A stretch of 64,000 nt of DNA. Source: Bactericera cockerelli (taxonomy: Eukaryota > Arthropoda > Insecta > Hemiptera > Triozidae). The notes under the pieces were generated by a model. That model saw nothing but the letters and a program-made list of their open reading frames with translations. It was not told the DNA's origin and searched no databases. The translations under genes and the position numbers were made by a program. The DNA lies in contig CM044958.1 in NCBI GenBank assembly GCA_024516035.1, positions 41,955,743 through 42,019,742 on the forward strand, written 5' to 3'. Of this stretch, positions 45,800 to 55,704 are shown in pieces (the stretch's first letter is position 1; each line of letters opens with the position of its first letter).

Positions 45800-46520
45800 A
45801 CGGTAAAAGTACATAGTTGGTTATTGTATACAATTACTGTTAATTGTATACAATCACCAAAGTCACTGGTATACGAAATTATTCTCAATTATCTACTTTT
45901 ACCGGGAATTGTATACAATAGCCAAGGACCAGCGTTTAAAGTATAAGATAATGAAATAAAAGAAGAAATAAAACAATTAATTCAAATAGTTTTTCAAGAA
46001 GTGTAATTTTTATTTATTTTTAAAACCTGAATTAACAACAAGAGGCTTTTATTCTATTACTTTTTAACCTGAATGTTTGTAGAATAATGAGACGGAAACC
46101 AAAAGAAAGTCTCTAACAGCAATTTATGTTAATATTTTACTGATTAAAAACAGGAGCTTTTTTACTATAATTTTTTCACCTAAATTAAAAACAATCTGAA
46201 TTAATAGCAAGAGACAAATTTTGTATGACATTTTCACTATTTGTTTTGACACGACAAACTCTCATGACACTTGGAATTACACAACAATTTTGGCAGGAAC
46301 CCCAAACATCGCTTCATACGGGCTGCACTTGATTCCAGAATGGTAAGCTCGGTTCTTGGCGAATAGTATAAATCGAAGACCCTCTGACCACTTGTTTGTT
46401 TGGTTGTTTTCTTACTTTCATCAAGCTCCTCTGGCGATTGTATACAATTAAAAGTTAAAGTAGGAGTGTTTTTTAAGATTATTTTTTACTTTTACCAAAG
46501 ACTCCGGTAATTGTTTACAA
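45800..46520. mobile_element. Possible DNA element with ATTGTATACAAT palindromes and an integrase fragment
   Basis: The palindrome 'attgtatacaat' or a near match occurs near 45823, 45841, 45906, 46435 and 46500, clustered at both ends of the stretch together with 'acttttacc' / 'ggtaaaagt'. The ends are thus roughly inverted around a core that holds an integrase-like remnant (46277-46405). Its limits are approximate and the class is inferred. Confidence 0.4.
46277..46405 (-). pseudogene. Integrase-core fragment (transposon-derived)
   Basis: Reads NQTNKWSEGLRFILFAKNRA, then YHSGIKCSPYEAMFGVPAKI, and a TAA stop. 'W..GL.f....N..yH..ik.SPYEa.FG' is the end of the catalytic core in retrovirus-type integrases, as found in gypsy elements and in Ginger-like DNA transposons and their host-adopted relatives. 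Only about 42 codons survive. Confidence 0.7.
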
Positions 46521-47295
46521 TTACCGATTTATGTATCGTAACATATCTACATAATACAGTACAATACGCTGTTTATCCTGCAAAAATGAGACTAGAGAGT
46601 CCCTTTAATACTCTCACAGTCTACATATATGTATGTAATAGATATGACAGTAGGTACATGAAATACATACATTCACATGACAACCGAGTTAAGCTGGAAA
46701 ATACGAAGCGTGAAAAACACCTGACTATGATGTCATTGAGAAATATAAATTGACTTTGAGGTTTGGGGAAAAAATCTGAGATGAGAAAAAAAAAATCCAA
46801 ACTTAATTTTGTGCTTCTTAGATGTAATTTTCATTCCTTTCCTGAGAAGCAGGTACCAACACTTTCGCTATTGTGAGTTGAGTGAAGAAAATTTACCTAT
46901 TTCTCGTCTCTCGTTCGCTCAGAAAAACGATTTTCATTTTTTCTCCAAATTACTTTGTAATCATACAAGGTGAAAAGAAAGCTCGCGAAAAAACAAAGGA
47001 GTAGATAGGAATCATCCTGAGGCTGTTACTGATAAGTATCTTTCTATCGTCGTATGTATCTTTTTTATCTTATCTATTTTCTGATCATAAAACAGGAAAG
47101 AAAATATCTAGGCAGGTTCTCCTTAAGTTGAATAAACAGGGTGGGATATTTGTCTGTTTTCTTTTAATAATAAAATTATAATCACTAAAATTATAAAACT
47201 TTATTTTCCGCAGTAGGTATATAAATGAGTATGCAACCATGCGACAGATTCCCTAGTATAAACCAGTTTTACAAGAAGAAAAAAAAACAAACAAT
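46521..47295. other. No feature seen
   Basis: AT-rich DNA; nothing recognised. Confidence 0.4.
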
Positions 47296-47930
47296 GGTCA
47301 GGAGTGTCAGTAGTCACTAGTTAGGAGTGTCTGTAGTCAGGAGTGTCAGTGGTCAGGAGTGTCAGTGGTCAGGAGTGTCAGTAGTCAGGAGTGTCAGTGG
47401 TCAGGAGTGTCAGTGGTCAGGATTGTCAGTGGTCAGCAGTGTCAGTGGTCAGGAGTGTCAGTGGTCAGCAGTGTCAGTGGTCAGGAGTGTCAGTGGTCAG
47501 GAGTGTCAGTGGTCAGGATTGTCAGTGGTCAGCAGTGTCAGTAGTCAGGAGTGTCAGTGGTCAGAAGTGTCAGTGGTCAGGAGTGTCAGTAGTCAGGAGT
47601 GTCAGTGGTCAGGAGTGTCAGTGGTCAGGATTGTCAGTGGTCAGGAGTGTCAGTGGTCAGGATTGTCAGTGGTCAGGAGTGTCAGTGGTCAGGAGTGTCA
47701 GTGGTCAGGAGTGTCAGTGGTCAGGAGTGTCAGTAGTCAGGAGTGTCAGTGGTCAGGATTGTCAGTGGTCAGGAGTGTCAGTGGTCAGGATTGTCAGTGG
47801 TCAGGAGTGTCAGTGGTCAGGAGTGTCAGTGGTCAGGAGTGTCAGTGGTCAGGAGTGTCAGTGGTCAGAAGTGTCAGTGGTCAGGAGTGTCAATTGTCAG
47901 GAGTGTCAGTGGTCAAGAGTGTCACGACTT
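47296..47930 (+). repeat. 16-bp minisatellite, about 39 copies
   Basis: The unit is 'aggagtgtcagtggtc' with variants at the third to fourth base (agg/agc/aga; agtg/attg) and gtggtc/gtagtc. As 16 is not a multiple of three and the unit has no stop in any frame, all three plus-strand frames stay open and give the same 16-residue repeat (SVVRSVSGQECQWSG-like). This is a property of the repeat; there is no start context, splice signal or non-repeat domain to support a gene. Confidence 0.92.
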
Positions 47931-48879
47931 GTAGGGTGACAACTCAATATCAAACTCTTGTGATGCTTGCTATTTCTGGCCCAAAACAGGATAGGTGAGG
48001 TAAATTTGATTTGCGAGAAAAGCTTGTATATCTTCCGATATTAGGGAGGTATTATGAAGCAAAAAACAACATAAAAGCATGTCAATGAATGTCCATACAT
48101 ACTTACATTGACTACTCATTCAACTGACAAAGAGGAAACATGTTCCTTACTCTTTTACCGTTAATATTAAGCGTGGGCTTGAATCCCTCCTACGTCAAAG
48201 TTATACAAACGAATCATCAAAATTATGAACCACCCTGGGGCTGCATGAAAACTCGAACACAATATTTTGTCTTCCATATTTTTCCCCCGCGCAGGGATGA
48301 TGGATTTTTTCTTTATGGACAAGTTAATTTATTCATTAGCTTGTTGTTGAAAAACAACAAAAAACTTGATAAACACAACAACGCAACGAAAAAAAATACG
48401 TTTAGGAAGAAAAAAAAGGCAGCTACAAGTCATTTTCCCGGGGAGGGAGGGAGGGAAAGTACTTTCTTGAAAGTGTAAGAAAGTGTTTTGCTGTGTCTCA
48501 GTTTACTTTCTACACGCTAAGTTATAAATTTCACACGCTGAAGTGTGCTTAATGTTTGTGACCCACACACACGCGAAGCTATTAAAGTAATATTTGCAAA
48601 AACTTTTGAAAAAAAAAAACAACCAATCTCATATTAAAAACGAAATTGCGAGACCTGAGGCTATTCATTATGTATTCAACAAAAATTCAACACATGCTTC
48701 AGTGCACCTAAATCAACGTAGGTACTTGTCCACAGCTATCGAGAACAATTCATTTATATATAAATTAATATTCTCAATAACACAAACATTGCACATAGCA
48801 TAATGTTAATTATAAACGGTGCCAATACAAAAAATTGACGCTTTTCCACGAAGAGAAATAAATTATTAATAGTTGGTAC
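47931..48879. other. No supported gene
   Basis: A frame at 48140-48478 begins with a hydrophobic MFLTLLPLILSVGL but continues without any domain or codon bias and ends in Lys-rich low complexity; I do not call it. Otherwise AT-rich DNA. Confidence 0.4.
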
Positions 48880-48960
48880 CTCAGTAGCTGGATTGAAGGC
48901 AGCTGCAGCGCTTTTGTAACCTAGAGATCGGTGGTTCGAGTCCCATGCTTTGGAAAACTA
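48880..48960 (+). mobile_element. Diverged S2-like SINE head
   Basis: 'ggtacctcagtagctggatt' followed by 'ttgtaacctagagatcggtgg' and the B box 'gtggttcgagtccc' match S2 in order, but the body is not recognisable. Confidence 0.55.
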
Positions 48961-49311
48961 AAACCAACCAATACTTGGTGTGGCATTTTGTATGCATTTC
49001 TATAAGGAATTAGACAGAGAAAACACAGGATTAATTGAATAACTTTTAAGCCATATAAAACTGGTTTTCAGCTTGATAAGTTTAGTAATTCATCATGATT
49101 ACTTCAGAGGGCGATTGAAAAAAAAATCTTTGGAGAAGTCCTACTTTGTGTTTTTACTTCTCCCTAGTAAATTTTCCCAAGACCCACTGAAATTTTAAGC
49201 ATAAGAAGACAAGCTTAAATATTTCTGCAAGTGTGAAGCGTCACAGATTGAATAGTTCAATAAATAAATATGTAATTTTAACCCCTCTTTGTAAATTTTT
49301 TACTTTCCTTA

Positions 49312-49930
49312 TCCTATAATAAGGAAAGTATTGTATTCGTCGAAAATTTGACCTACCCAGTTTTTCACATTTCTGGACGAATCATAGCCTCAGGATACCA
49401 AAAAAGTTGTTTTCAGCCATTGGTCCGTGCGTCTGTCTGTCTGTGTGTGTGTGTGTGTGTGTAAACAGGATATCTCGAGAACAGTAAGAGCTAGAGACTT
49501 GAAATTTGGTATGCAAATTAATGTTATACATCAGACGAACCACGAAACTTTTGGTTGAAATCGGCCGCATTCTGTGGCCGCAGGGCCGCAAATATTGGCC
49601 GCAAGCGCCGCTTCTTTGAATTGGTTAAAGATACAAAAAAAGTAAGAGAACAACATTTTCTCAAATTAAAAAAATAATAGGGGTCTACTCTGATCATTTT
49701 TTTGATATCTTGAACTTTTTAGACCCCGGCCCCAATTTACCGGTATATTGGGGGGGACCCGCTTGGACTAACTTTTTTATTATTCATCCTAGATGGGGGT
49801 TGTGACATATCAAATTAAATGATTTTGAAGTGCTGATCACGAATTTGGCATTGATTTTTAGTTATCTGTTACCGTTCACGTTCAGTCACCCGTGGCGGAA
49901 TTCGACTCCTTTTTGGGAGATAAGGAAAGT
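49312..49930 (+). repeat. Repeat family F1, best-preserved copy (619 bp)
   Basis: The edges ACTTTCCTTATC (49312-49323) and GATAAGGAAAGT (49919-49930) form a perfect 12-bp inverted repeat. Similarity to the copy at 44888 continues about 25 bases beyond the right edge (cgtgtgatgtttacacc), so these may be subterminal. A (GT)n stretch lies at 49441-49462. There is no coding capacity. Confidence 0.75.
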
Positions 49931-51690
49931 CGTGTGATGTTTACACCAGATTTTTTCACATTAATACAATCAAATTTATTATTCTACATATTTTTTAATT
50001 CGAAATTCAATTGCGGAGTTTTAACCTATCCCTTACTTCTGCAATACTCTACTCATAGTGCATAGAGTCAATAAGAATAGACACGCGAAATCTGTTACCT
50101 TGTGGAGGGCACTTAAGTTTTAATGGGTACCTCTACCTACACTGATGAAGAGACGGGGTTACATCCGGTAGCAGCTTGCACAGGAACCCAGACAAGCACA
50201 TGAGGGCAACTTGCCAAAATTTTGCAAATGTCATGTACAAGGCGTTCTCAGCATCGGACATATTGCACTCTAGGGGGTGATTTGGTATTCAGACGGGAGG
50301 GGCGGGGTCGGTGGACATGGGGATGAGCACAGAGGAATGATTAATGTTGTGGGGAAATTTGACACAAGTGACAGAACGTTGTGAATGAGCGAATAGACCT
50401 CAAGAGTTGAGGATCTAGTCTCCAGTGGCGTAGCCTTGGTCTTTGGTACGTTAACGATATGTTATCAGTTAGTTGAGTTCTGTGCCTAGTCGAACCATGG
50501 AATCTGTTCTCAGTAATATGGAAAATTCACGAAATTTCATTATAAAAAAACTACATTAATGTGTAGTGCATTTTACATTCATTTTAGATGGTGCAGAGAT
50601 AGATGGTGCAGATGAGGGATGGTGCAGATGAGAGACACTTTTTCTTTTAAAAACAGTAGGTGCTGTCCATTTCTCTTTGTAAAAGGTTGAGAACTATGTA
50701 AATCTAATTTGAGAACCTCTTCCACAAGCCACAACAGACTAGGTACAATACATGCACCTAGCAGGAGCAATGCAAATATGAGACACCAGACTTTGATTAA
50801 CCCTGGGTGTGTACTTGCATCCATGCAGTACAAAATTCTAAGGTAGATAAACTACAGAATGGTGATCTGAAGTTATTAAAAATATTTTAAACGTTTAAAA
50901 ATTGATAGGTAAAGCATTTCTCTCATCTGTGCTATGAAACTCGTGTAAAAGTTACGTTTTTCCAAACCTTCCTAGGTCAATTTTGAAATCCTTGCAGAAG
51001 GATTGCAGGATAATCAGGGATGATTATACGAAAATAAGAAATATTCATACATACTCGTATGCAAATTTAAATTTTAATACAGAAAGTAGATGTCTTATGT
51101 GGGACTTTTAAATCCCTCTGACAAAAGAAGCAGACCTGTGTGGTTACAAAAAAACAAAGGTCAAACGAATCTCATACTTTAATGAAATTTGTTAAATTAC
51201 TTTAATGAATTACTTTAATGAAATTTAAAGCAGAGAATGCCTTAGGCATTAACTTCGCCCCGGATTACAAAAAAATTGTACATACTTAAATTTAAATGTT
51301 TTTTTTCTATTTTTTGTGTTGTAAGTACTGTTAATTTTTTTTATCTCTGTTAAAATTGTTGATTGTTTTGTATAAAAAATTAAGTGTAAAAAAAATGTTC
51401 TCATGAATGAACTACAGTTATTAAACAAGTTGGATCAAGTTTTATTTACAAAATAATGACATAGAATATATACATACATAGATATTAAAATTATTAAGAA
51501 AACAAAACTTGATCAAGGGCGGTGCTAGTGCCAACGGCATTCTCTTCCAATGGTTACATGGGTTAATCTGAAGAGGAACACTCAATAGTATGCATAAGAA
51601 AAGGGTGAAAGGAAGAAATGAGAAGATTAAAAGTCATGAGGGAAGACATTATTTAAATTTGTGTCAACACAACACATGTGATGGTGCTTG
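49931..51690. other. Mostly unique DNA, no supported gene
   Basis: It has a GC-richer patch at 50100-50430. A minus-strand frame at 50579-50833 (84 codons, ATG at 50831) includes a hydrophobic stretch KVWCLIFALLLLGACIVPSL and could encode a small membrane peptide, but no homology is recognised. Its 3' end lies in a short 'gatggtgcaga' repeat. Confidence 0.4.
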
Positions 51691-52265
51691 ATTACAGACA
51701 TACCTGATTTTCCCATTTGTGTGATAGTGCTTGATTACAGAGACATACATGTGTGTGATAGTGCTTGATTACAGAGACACAGATGTGTGTGGTAGTGCTT
51801 GATTACAGAGACACAGGTGTGTGTGATAGTGCTTGATTACAGAGACACAGATGTGTGTGGTAGTGCTTGATTACAGAGACACAGATGTGTGTGATAGTGC
51901 TTGATTACAGAGACACAGATGTGTGAGGTAGTGCTTGATTACAGAGACACAGATGTGTGTGGTAGTGCTTGATTACAGAGACACAGGTGTGTGTGATAGT
52001 GCTTGATTACAGAGACACAGATGTGTGTGGTAGTGCTTGATTACAGAGACACAGGTGTGTGTGATAGTGCTTAATTACAGAGACACAGATGTGTGTGGTA
52101 GTGCTTGATTACAGAGACACACATGTGTGTGGTAGTGCTTGATTACAGAGACACACATGTGTATGGTAGTGCTTGATTACAGAGACACACATGTGTGTGG
52201 TAGTGCTTGATTACAGAGACACACATGTGTATGGTAGTGCTTGATTACAGAGACACACATGTACT
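51691..52265. repeat. 34-bp minisatellite, about 16 copies
   Basis: The unit is 'gcttgattacagagacacag' plus 'atgtgtgtggtagt', with spacing exactly 34 bases between 'gcttgattac' marks. There are two sub-types, ending acagatgtgtg and acacatgtgt; the second is confined to the right end. Confidence 0.92.
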
Positions 52266-52569
52266 TACTATAACGCAGATTTTAAGAAGAAGGATGAATT
52301 CTCGTCCTTCTCCAAAACGAAAAACCTGATTAACGATCAGCCCACAGTCTTATAATCTTATAATGAAGAATTTGTACATTAATGGTCAACAGAGCAAGAC
52401 CTTTTATTTTAATTAAATAATTATCCAACCCAAGGCCTTTTGCTAACGGTTCATAATTAGGAAACAATTAGTGTTGCTACATGCAGAAGGCTTAATTACA
52501 ATAACATACAGTGTAATAATTACAAACATAATGAAATTCATCAACGGCTGTTCATTACGTACTGTTACC

Positions 52570-52855
52570 AGTGAGTATTTTTCCCCTGCCCTTCATGCCT
52601 CTCTTTTTCACACCCCCCCCCCCTCCCCTCTCTCCCTCCTCCGCCGTATTAACCCCATTCCCTCTCTCTTTCCCTGCCTACCTCTCTCTTTCACCCGTTC
52701 TCGCTCTCTATTCCTCCCATTCACTCCTCCTCTACCTCTTACTCTCTACTTCTTCCTCTCACTCAATTATTCTTCCCAATCACTCCTTTTCTTTCTCTCT
52801 TCGCTTTCTCCGTTTACCTCTCCCTACTGTCCTTCTCTTTTTCTCATTCTGTGAA
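52570..52855. repeat. Pyrimidine-rich stretch
   Basis: CT-rich DNA with poly(C) near 52611-52624. The overlapping plus-strand frames (Pro/Ser/Leu-rich) follow from composition and lack other support. Confidence 0.7.
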
Positions 52856-53223
52856 GGAGTACCATATTGTGAAGGAGTTCACATTGGAATTTATATTTTA
52901 ATTTTAATTGAGCAGAGAAAGAGAGTGAGCGACTGCAGTCAAGTGCACCCAGAAGCCTGTGTAGTGATTGCAATTTTATTGTGGAAATAGTAAATTGCAA
53001 CGTTGTTGTTTTGAGAGAAAAATAATGAGAGGGGGAGAAACATACCTAGTAGCACCATATGACAGAGGTGAATTATTATAATGAGAGAAAGGAGGAGAGA
53101 GGAGAGAGAGAGAAATACAGAGCACCATATGACAGAGGTGAATTATTATAATGAGAGTAAGGGAAAAAGAGGGGAGAGAGAGAAATACAGAGCACCATTT
53201 GAGAGAGGTGAATTATTATAATG

Positions 53224-53760
53224 AGATTGATTGATTGATTGAAATATCATTTATATTTATTTTTAATTGTTTACAGTTAAATGTGATCTCCTAAGCTAAG
53301 ACTAACTTTTTGAGAGATCGCTCTCATCTCATTACTTAAAAACTAAAACTAATTATAGGTAATTATCCATACAACACAGTATTACAATGGAAAAGTAGCA
53401 GTGACGACTGTAGTAAAATGGAGTAATACACATTACAAAAGACAGAAAAATTACAATGTTCCTTGCCTCAGTATGTGGGTTCGAATTCCGGGCGGGTACA
53501 AATTTGTTTACTAACTTCTTATTCATGAACATCTTAAAGATCTTACGTTTAGACGAGAGTTACTTAAATTCTATCTATGGTATTCCAAGAATACTTTCTT
53601 TGATTTTTTGTTTCACAAGATGTTTGTTTTCCTCAGAAAGAAAATCCTGGCAATATCTATTTAGTAGTGAGGGTATTACATACTCTAATCGTTTTTGTCC
53701 ATACTGTACGGTATTAACATTCGGACGTCTGTATTTCTGTAGTCTTAGTGAATAGGGTTG
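53224..53760 (-). mobile_element. LINE 3' end inserted in the minisatellite
   Basis: On the minus strand it starts in coding sequence (53575-53760), passes through a 3' UTR with a stretch like a B box (gggttcgaattccggg at 53477) and finishes with a (TTGA)n-type tail, 'ttcaatcaatcaatcaat'. The array resumes on both sides. A severely 5'-truncated insertion is typical of LINEs. Confidence 0.7.
53575..53760 (-). pseudogene. C-terminal end of a LINE reverse transcriptase protein
   Basis: Sixty-one codons then TAG: PYSLRLQKYRRPNVNTVQYG, then QKRLEYVIPSLLNRY and a Lys-rich helix ending ESILGIP. The 'yslR......p...t..y....l.y..p.llN' pattern followed by a basic helix is the usual end of non-LTR ORF2 proteins. 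The clade is undetermined. Confidence 0.6.
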
Positions 53761-54928
53761 ATCAGTGAGCTGACGATACTTCTGGTCAAAAGAGAGAAAG
53801 AAATACAGAGGAAGAAGGAGAGAGAGAGAAAGAAATACAGAGCACCATATGACAGAGGTGAATTATTATAATGAGAGTAAGGGGGAAAGAGAAGAGAGAG
53901 AAATACAGAGCACCATTTGACAGAAGATATTATTATAATGAGAGGAAGGGGAGAGAGGACAGAGAGAGAAATACAGAGCACCATATTTATGACAGAGGAG
54001 AATTATTATAATAAAGAGGAAGGGGGAGAGAAGAGAATTATTATAATGAGAGGAAAGGGGATAGGAGAGAGAGAGAGAGTGAGAGAAGTAAAGAGCACCA
54101 TATATGACAGAGGATAATTATTATAGGAAGGGAAAGTGAGGAGAGAGAGATAAATACAGAGTATCATAATTATATGACAGAGGATCATAATTACAGTGAG
54201 AGGAAGGGACCGAGAAGAAAAGAGAGATAACGTTGATAAAGAACAGATGAAATAAAAAATGTTTCAAACATCTGTGATTGGAGCTATAATTATGCTGAGT
54301 TCAATATTGTTTCTTGTCTCCCTTGTATAATTTTACTTTTATATTCAACTTAGTCATTGAAATATCAAAGGCATGAGAAGCCACCTATATAACAAGGTTA
54401 ATAGTTTAATTTGAAAATAAAAACACGGAAAAAATATGATTTTTTTTTTCTTTCTTTTATCCCCGAAATTTTAAACTTTGAAATACTTGTAGGTGTCAAG
54501 TCAGCACTTTTGTTCCCTTAGTTATAGACGGGAACTATGCACAATTCTATACAAACGTTGAGAAATTACACTGTTGCTCAAATAGTTATAGGAGTGATTT
54601 CTAAACAATAAAATTATCGAAGGAACAGAAAGTAGGGCATGTAAAGAAATATAAGACAGGGAAGGGAGAGAGGAGGTTTGAAGAAAATAAGAAAGATGAA
54701 AACCCAGACCTGCTCAAAAAGTGATCCAACATGTGCAGGTATGATGGATGACCAGCGATAATTCATCGCCCCTTCCTAGTACAGGATGTTATACAACACA
54801 ATCTTTTGTATGGACAAGAAAATAAGGGAAGAAACACGGCAATGTGTTGGTAGGGTGGTTTTTGATACATTGGGAGGCAGGCTCTGTTATAGGACGTCAA
54901 AATCGTCAGGAGTGTCAGGACAGAGACT

Positions 54929-55076
54929 AAGGGCCACATTATGAAATAGGATTGATGTTAAGCTAAGCACACGCCCTCAAGTCAGAGTTTCGACCAATGA
55001 CAGTGCTCTATAATCCGAGTTGAGAGACAGTTAGGCTTATCTCTAATCCGGTTTTATACTTTGGCCTATGTTTTGG
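54929..55076. mobile_element. MITE, about 150 bp, copy 2
   Basis: Matches 37763-37911 throughout: 'taagggccacattatgaaat', 'aggattgatgttaagctaa', 'cacgccctcaagtcagagttt', 'gagagacagt', 'taatccggttttatactttgg'. The ends are imperfect inverted repeats. Confidence 0.65.
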
Positions 55077-55593
55077 CCCTGGGAAGCTGCGCCTTCAATT
55101 TTTGATAAAACTTTCGAACTCTCTGGTCTAATATTATAGACAAGTTAATAATGTGATGTAAGATTATATATTACTTTTCATGGTATCTTTATGATCATGA
55201 TCACTTTTATTTAAAGAGTGTTCTGAATTTCAAGCTCCACTCTCAGAAATGATCTTTTAAAACATTTTTTTTTAAAACACAGCAGATGATTTTTGATTAC
55301 ATGGATAACAAGAGTTCTATTATAATTTTTTATGATAGAAAATCTTAAAAATATAATTATGATAGAAATTATTATTTTTAAAATAGAATATGCAATTTGT
55401 TAATGATCATCACATAGCACCTCTTCAAATACGAGTACCCTTCATTTACCGACCGTCCATCCCGAGAAAAATCTGCTCCAAGAAAGGGAGAAAAATTGAA
55501 ATTGGGGAAGAAAGAGAGGGAAAGAGAGAGAGAAATGGAATAGAAAAGGTTAAGAGAGAGAAAAAAAAGGTTGACAAAATGAAATATGTTTAC

Positions 55594-55704
55594 CGGCAGT
55601 AAGAAGTTATGACGATTGCAACCTAGGTGACGCATTAGCAGGCCTAGGATGTCTTCCATCAACCTGTCAAGCACAGAACATCTCCCTCCTCCTCCTCTCT
55701 TCTC
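55594..55704 (-). CDS. Candidate exon of an unidentified gene (possible prohormone-like)
   Basis: A 111-bp stretch between a strong acceptor (GATTCTTCCCCAG, complement of 55705 onward) and a GTAAAC donor (complement of 55588-55593). It is exactly 37 codons with no stop: EKRGGGGRCSVLDRLMEDIL, then GLLMRHLGCNRHNFLLP. The KR pair followed by Gly residues, two cysteines 19 residues apart (C9 and C28) and an amphipathic helix between them recall the layout of a processed peptide precursor such as the associated peptide behind adipokinetic-type hormones. I did not find a partner exon with a signal peptide within the window, so the gene identity is unknown and the exon may be chance. Base composition is clearly richer in GC than the surrounding DNA. 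Confidence 0.35.

Larger units (their letters stand above)
53020..54230. repeat. GA-rich minisatellite of about 65-70 bp units, split by a LINE end
   Basis: The unit has 'gacagaggtgaattattata' followed by 'atgagag', GA-rich filler, and 'gaaatacagagcaccatat'. About three units lie at 53020-53223 and six to eight at 53800-54200, with the interruption at 53224-53760. Confidence 0.85.

Noticed and set aside
47327..47998. 223-codon repetitive frame
   Set aside because: All three frames are open because the 16-bp unit lacks stops; no evidence of selection.
52471..52990. Two overlapping plus-strand frames of 127 and 139 codons
   Set aside because: They translate a pyrimidine-rich low-complexity tract into Ser/Pro/Leu/Phe runs.
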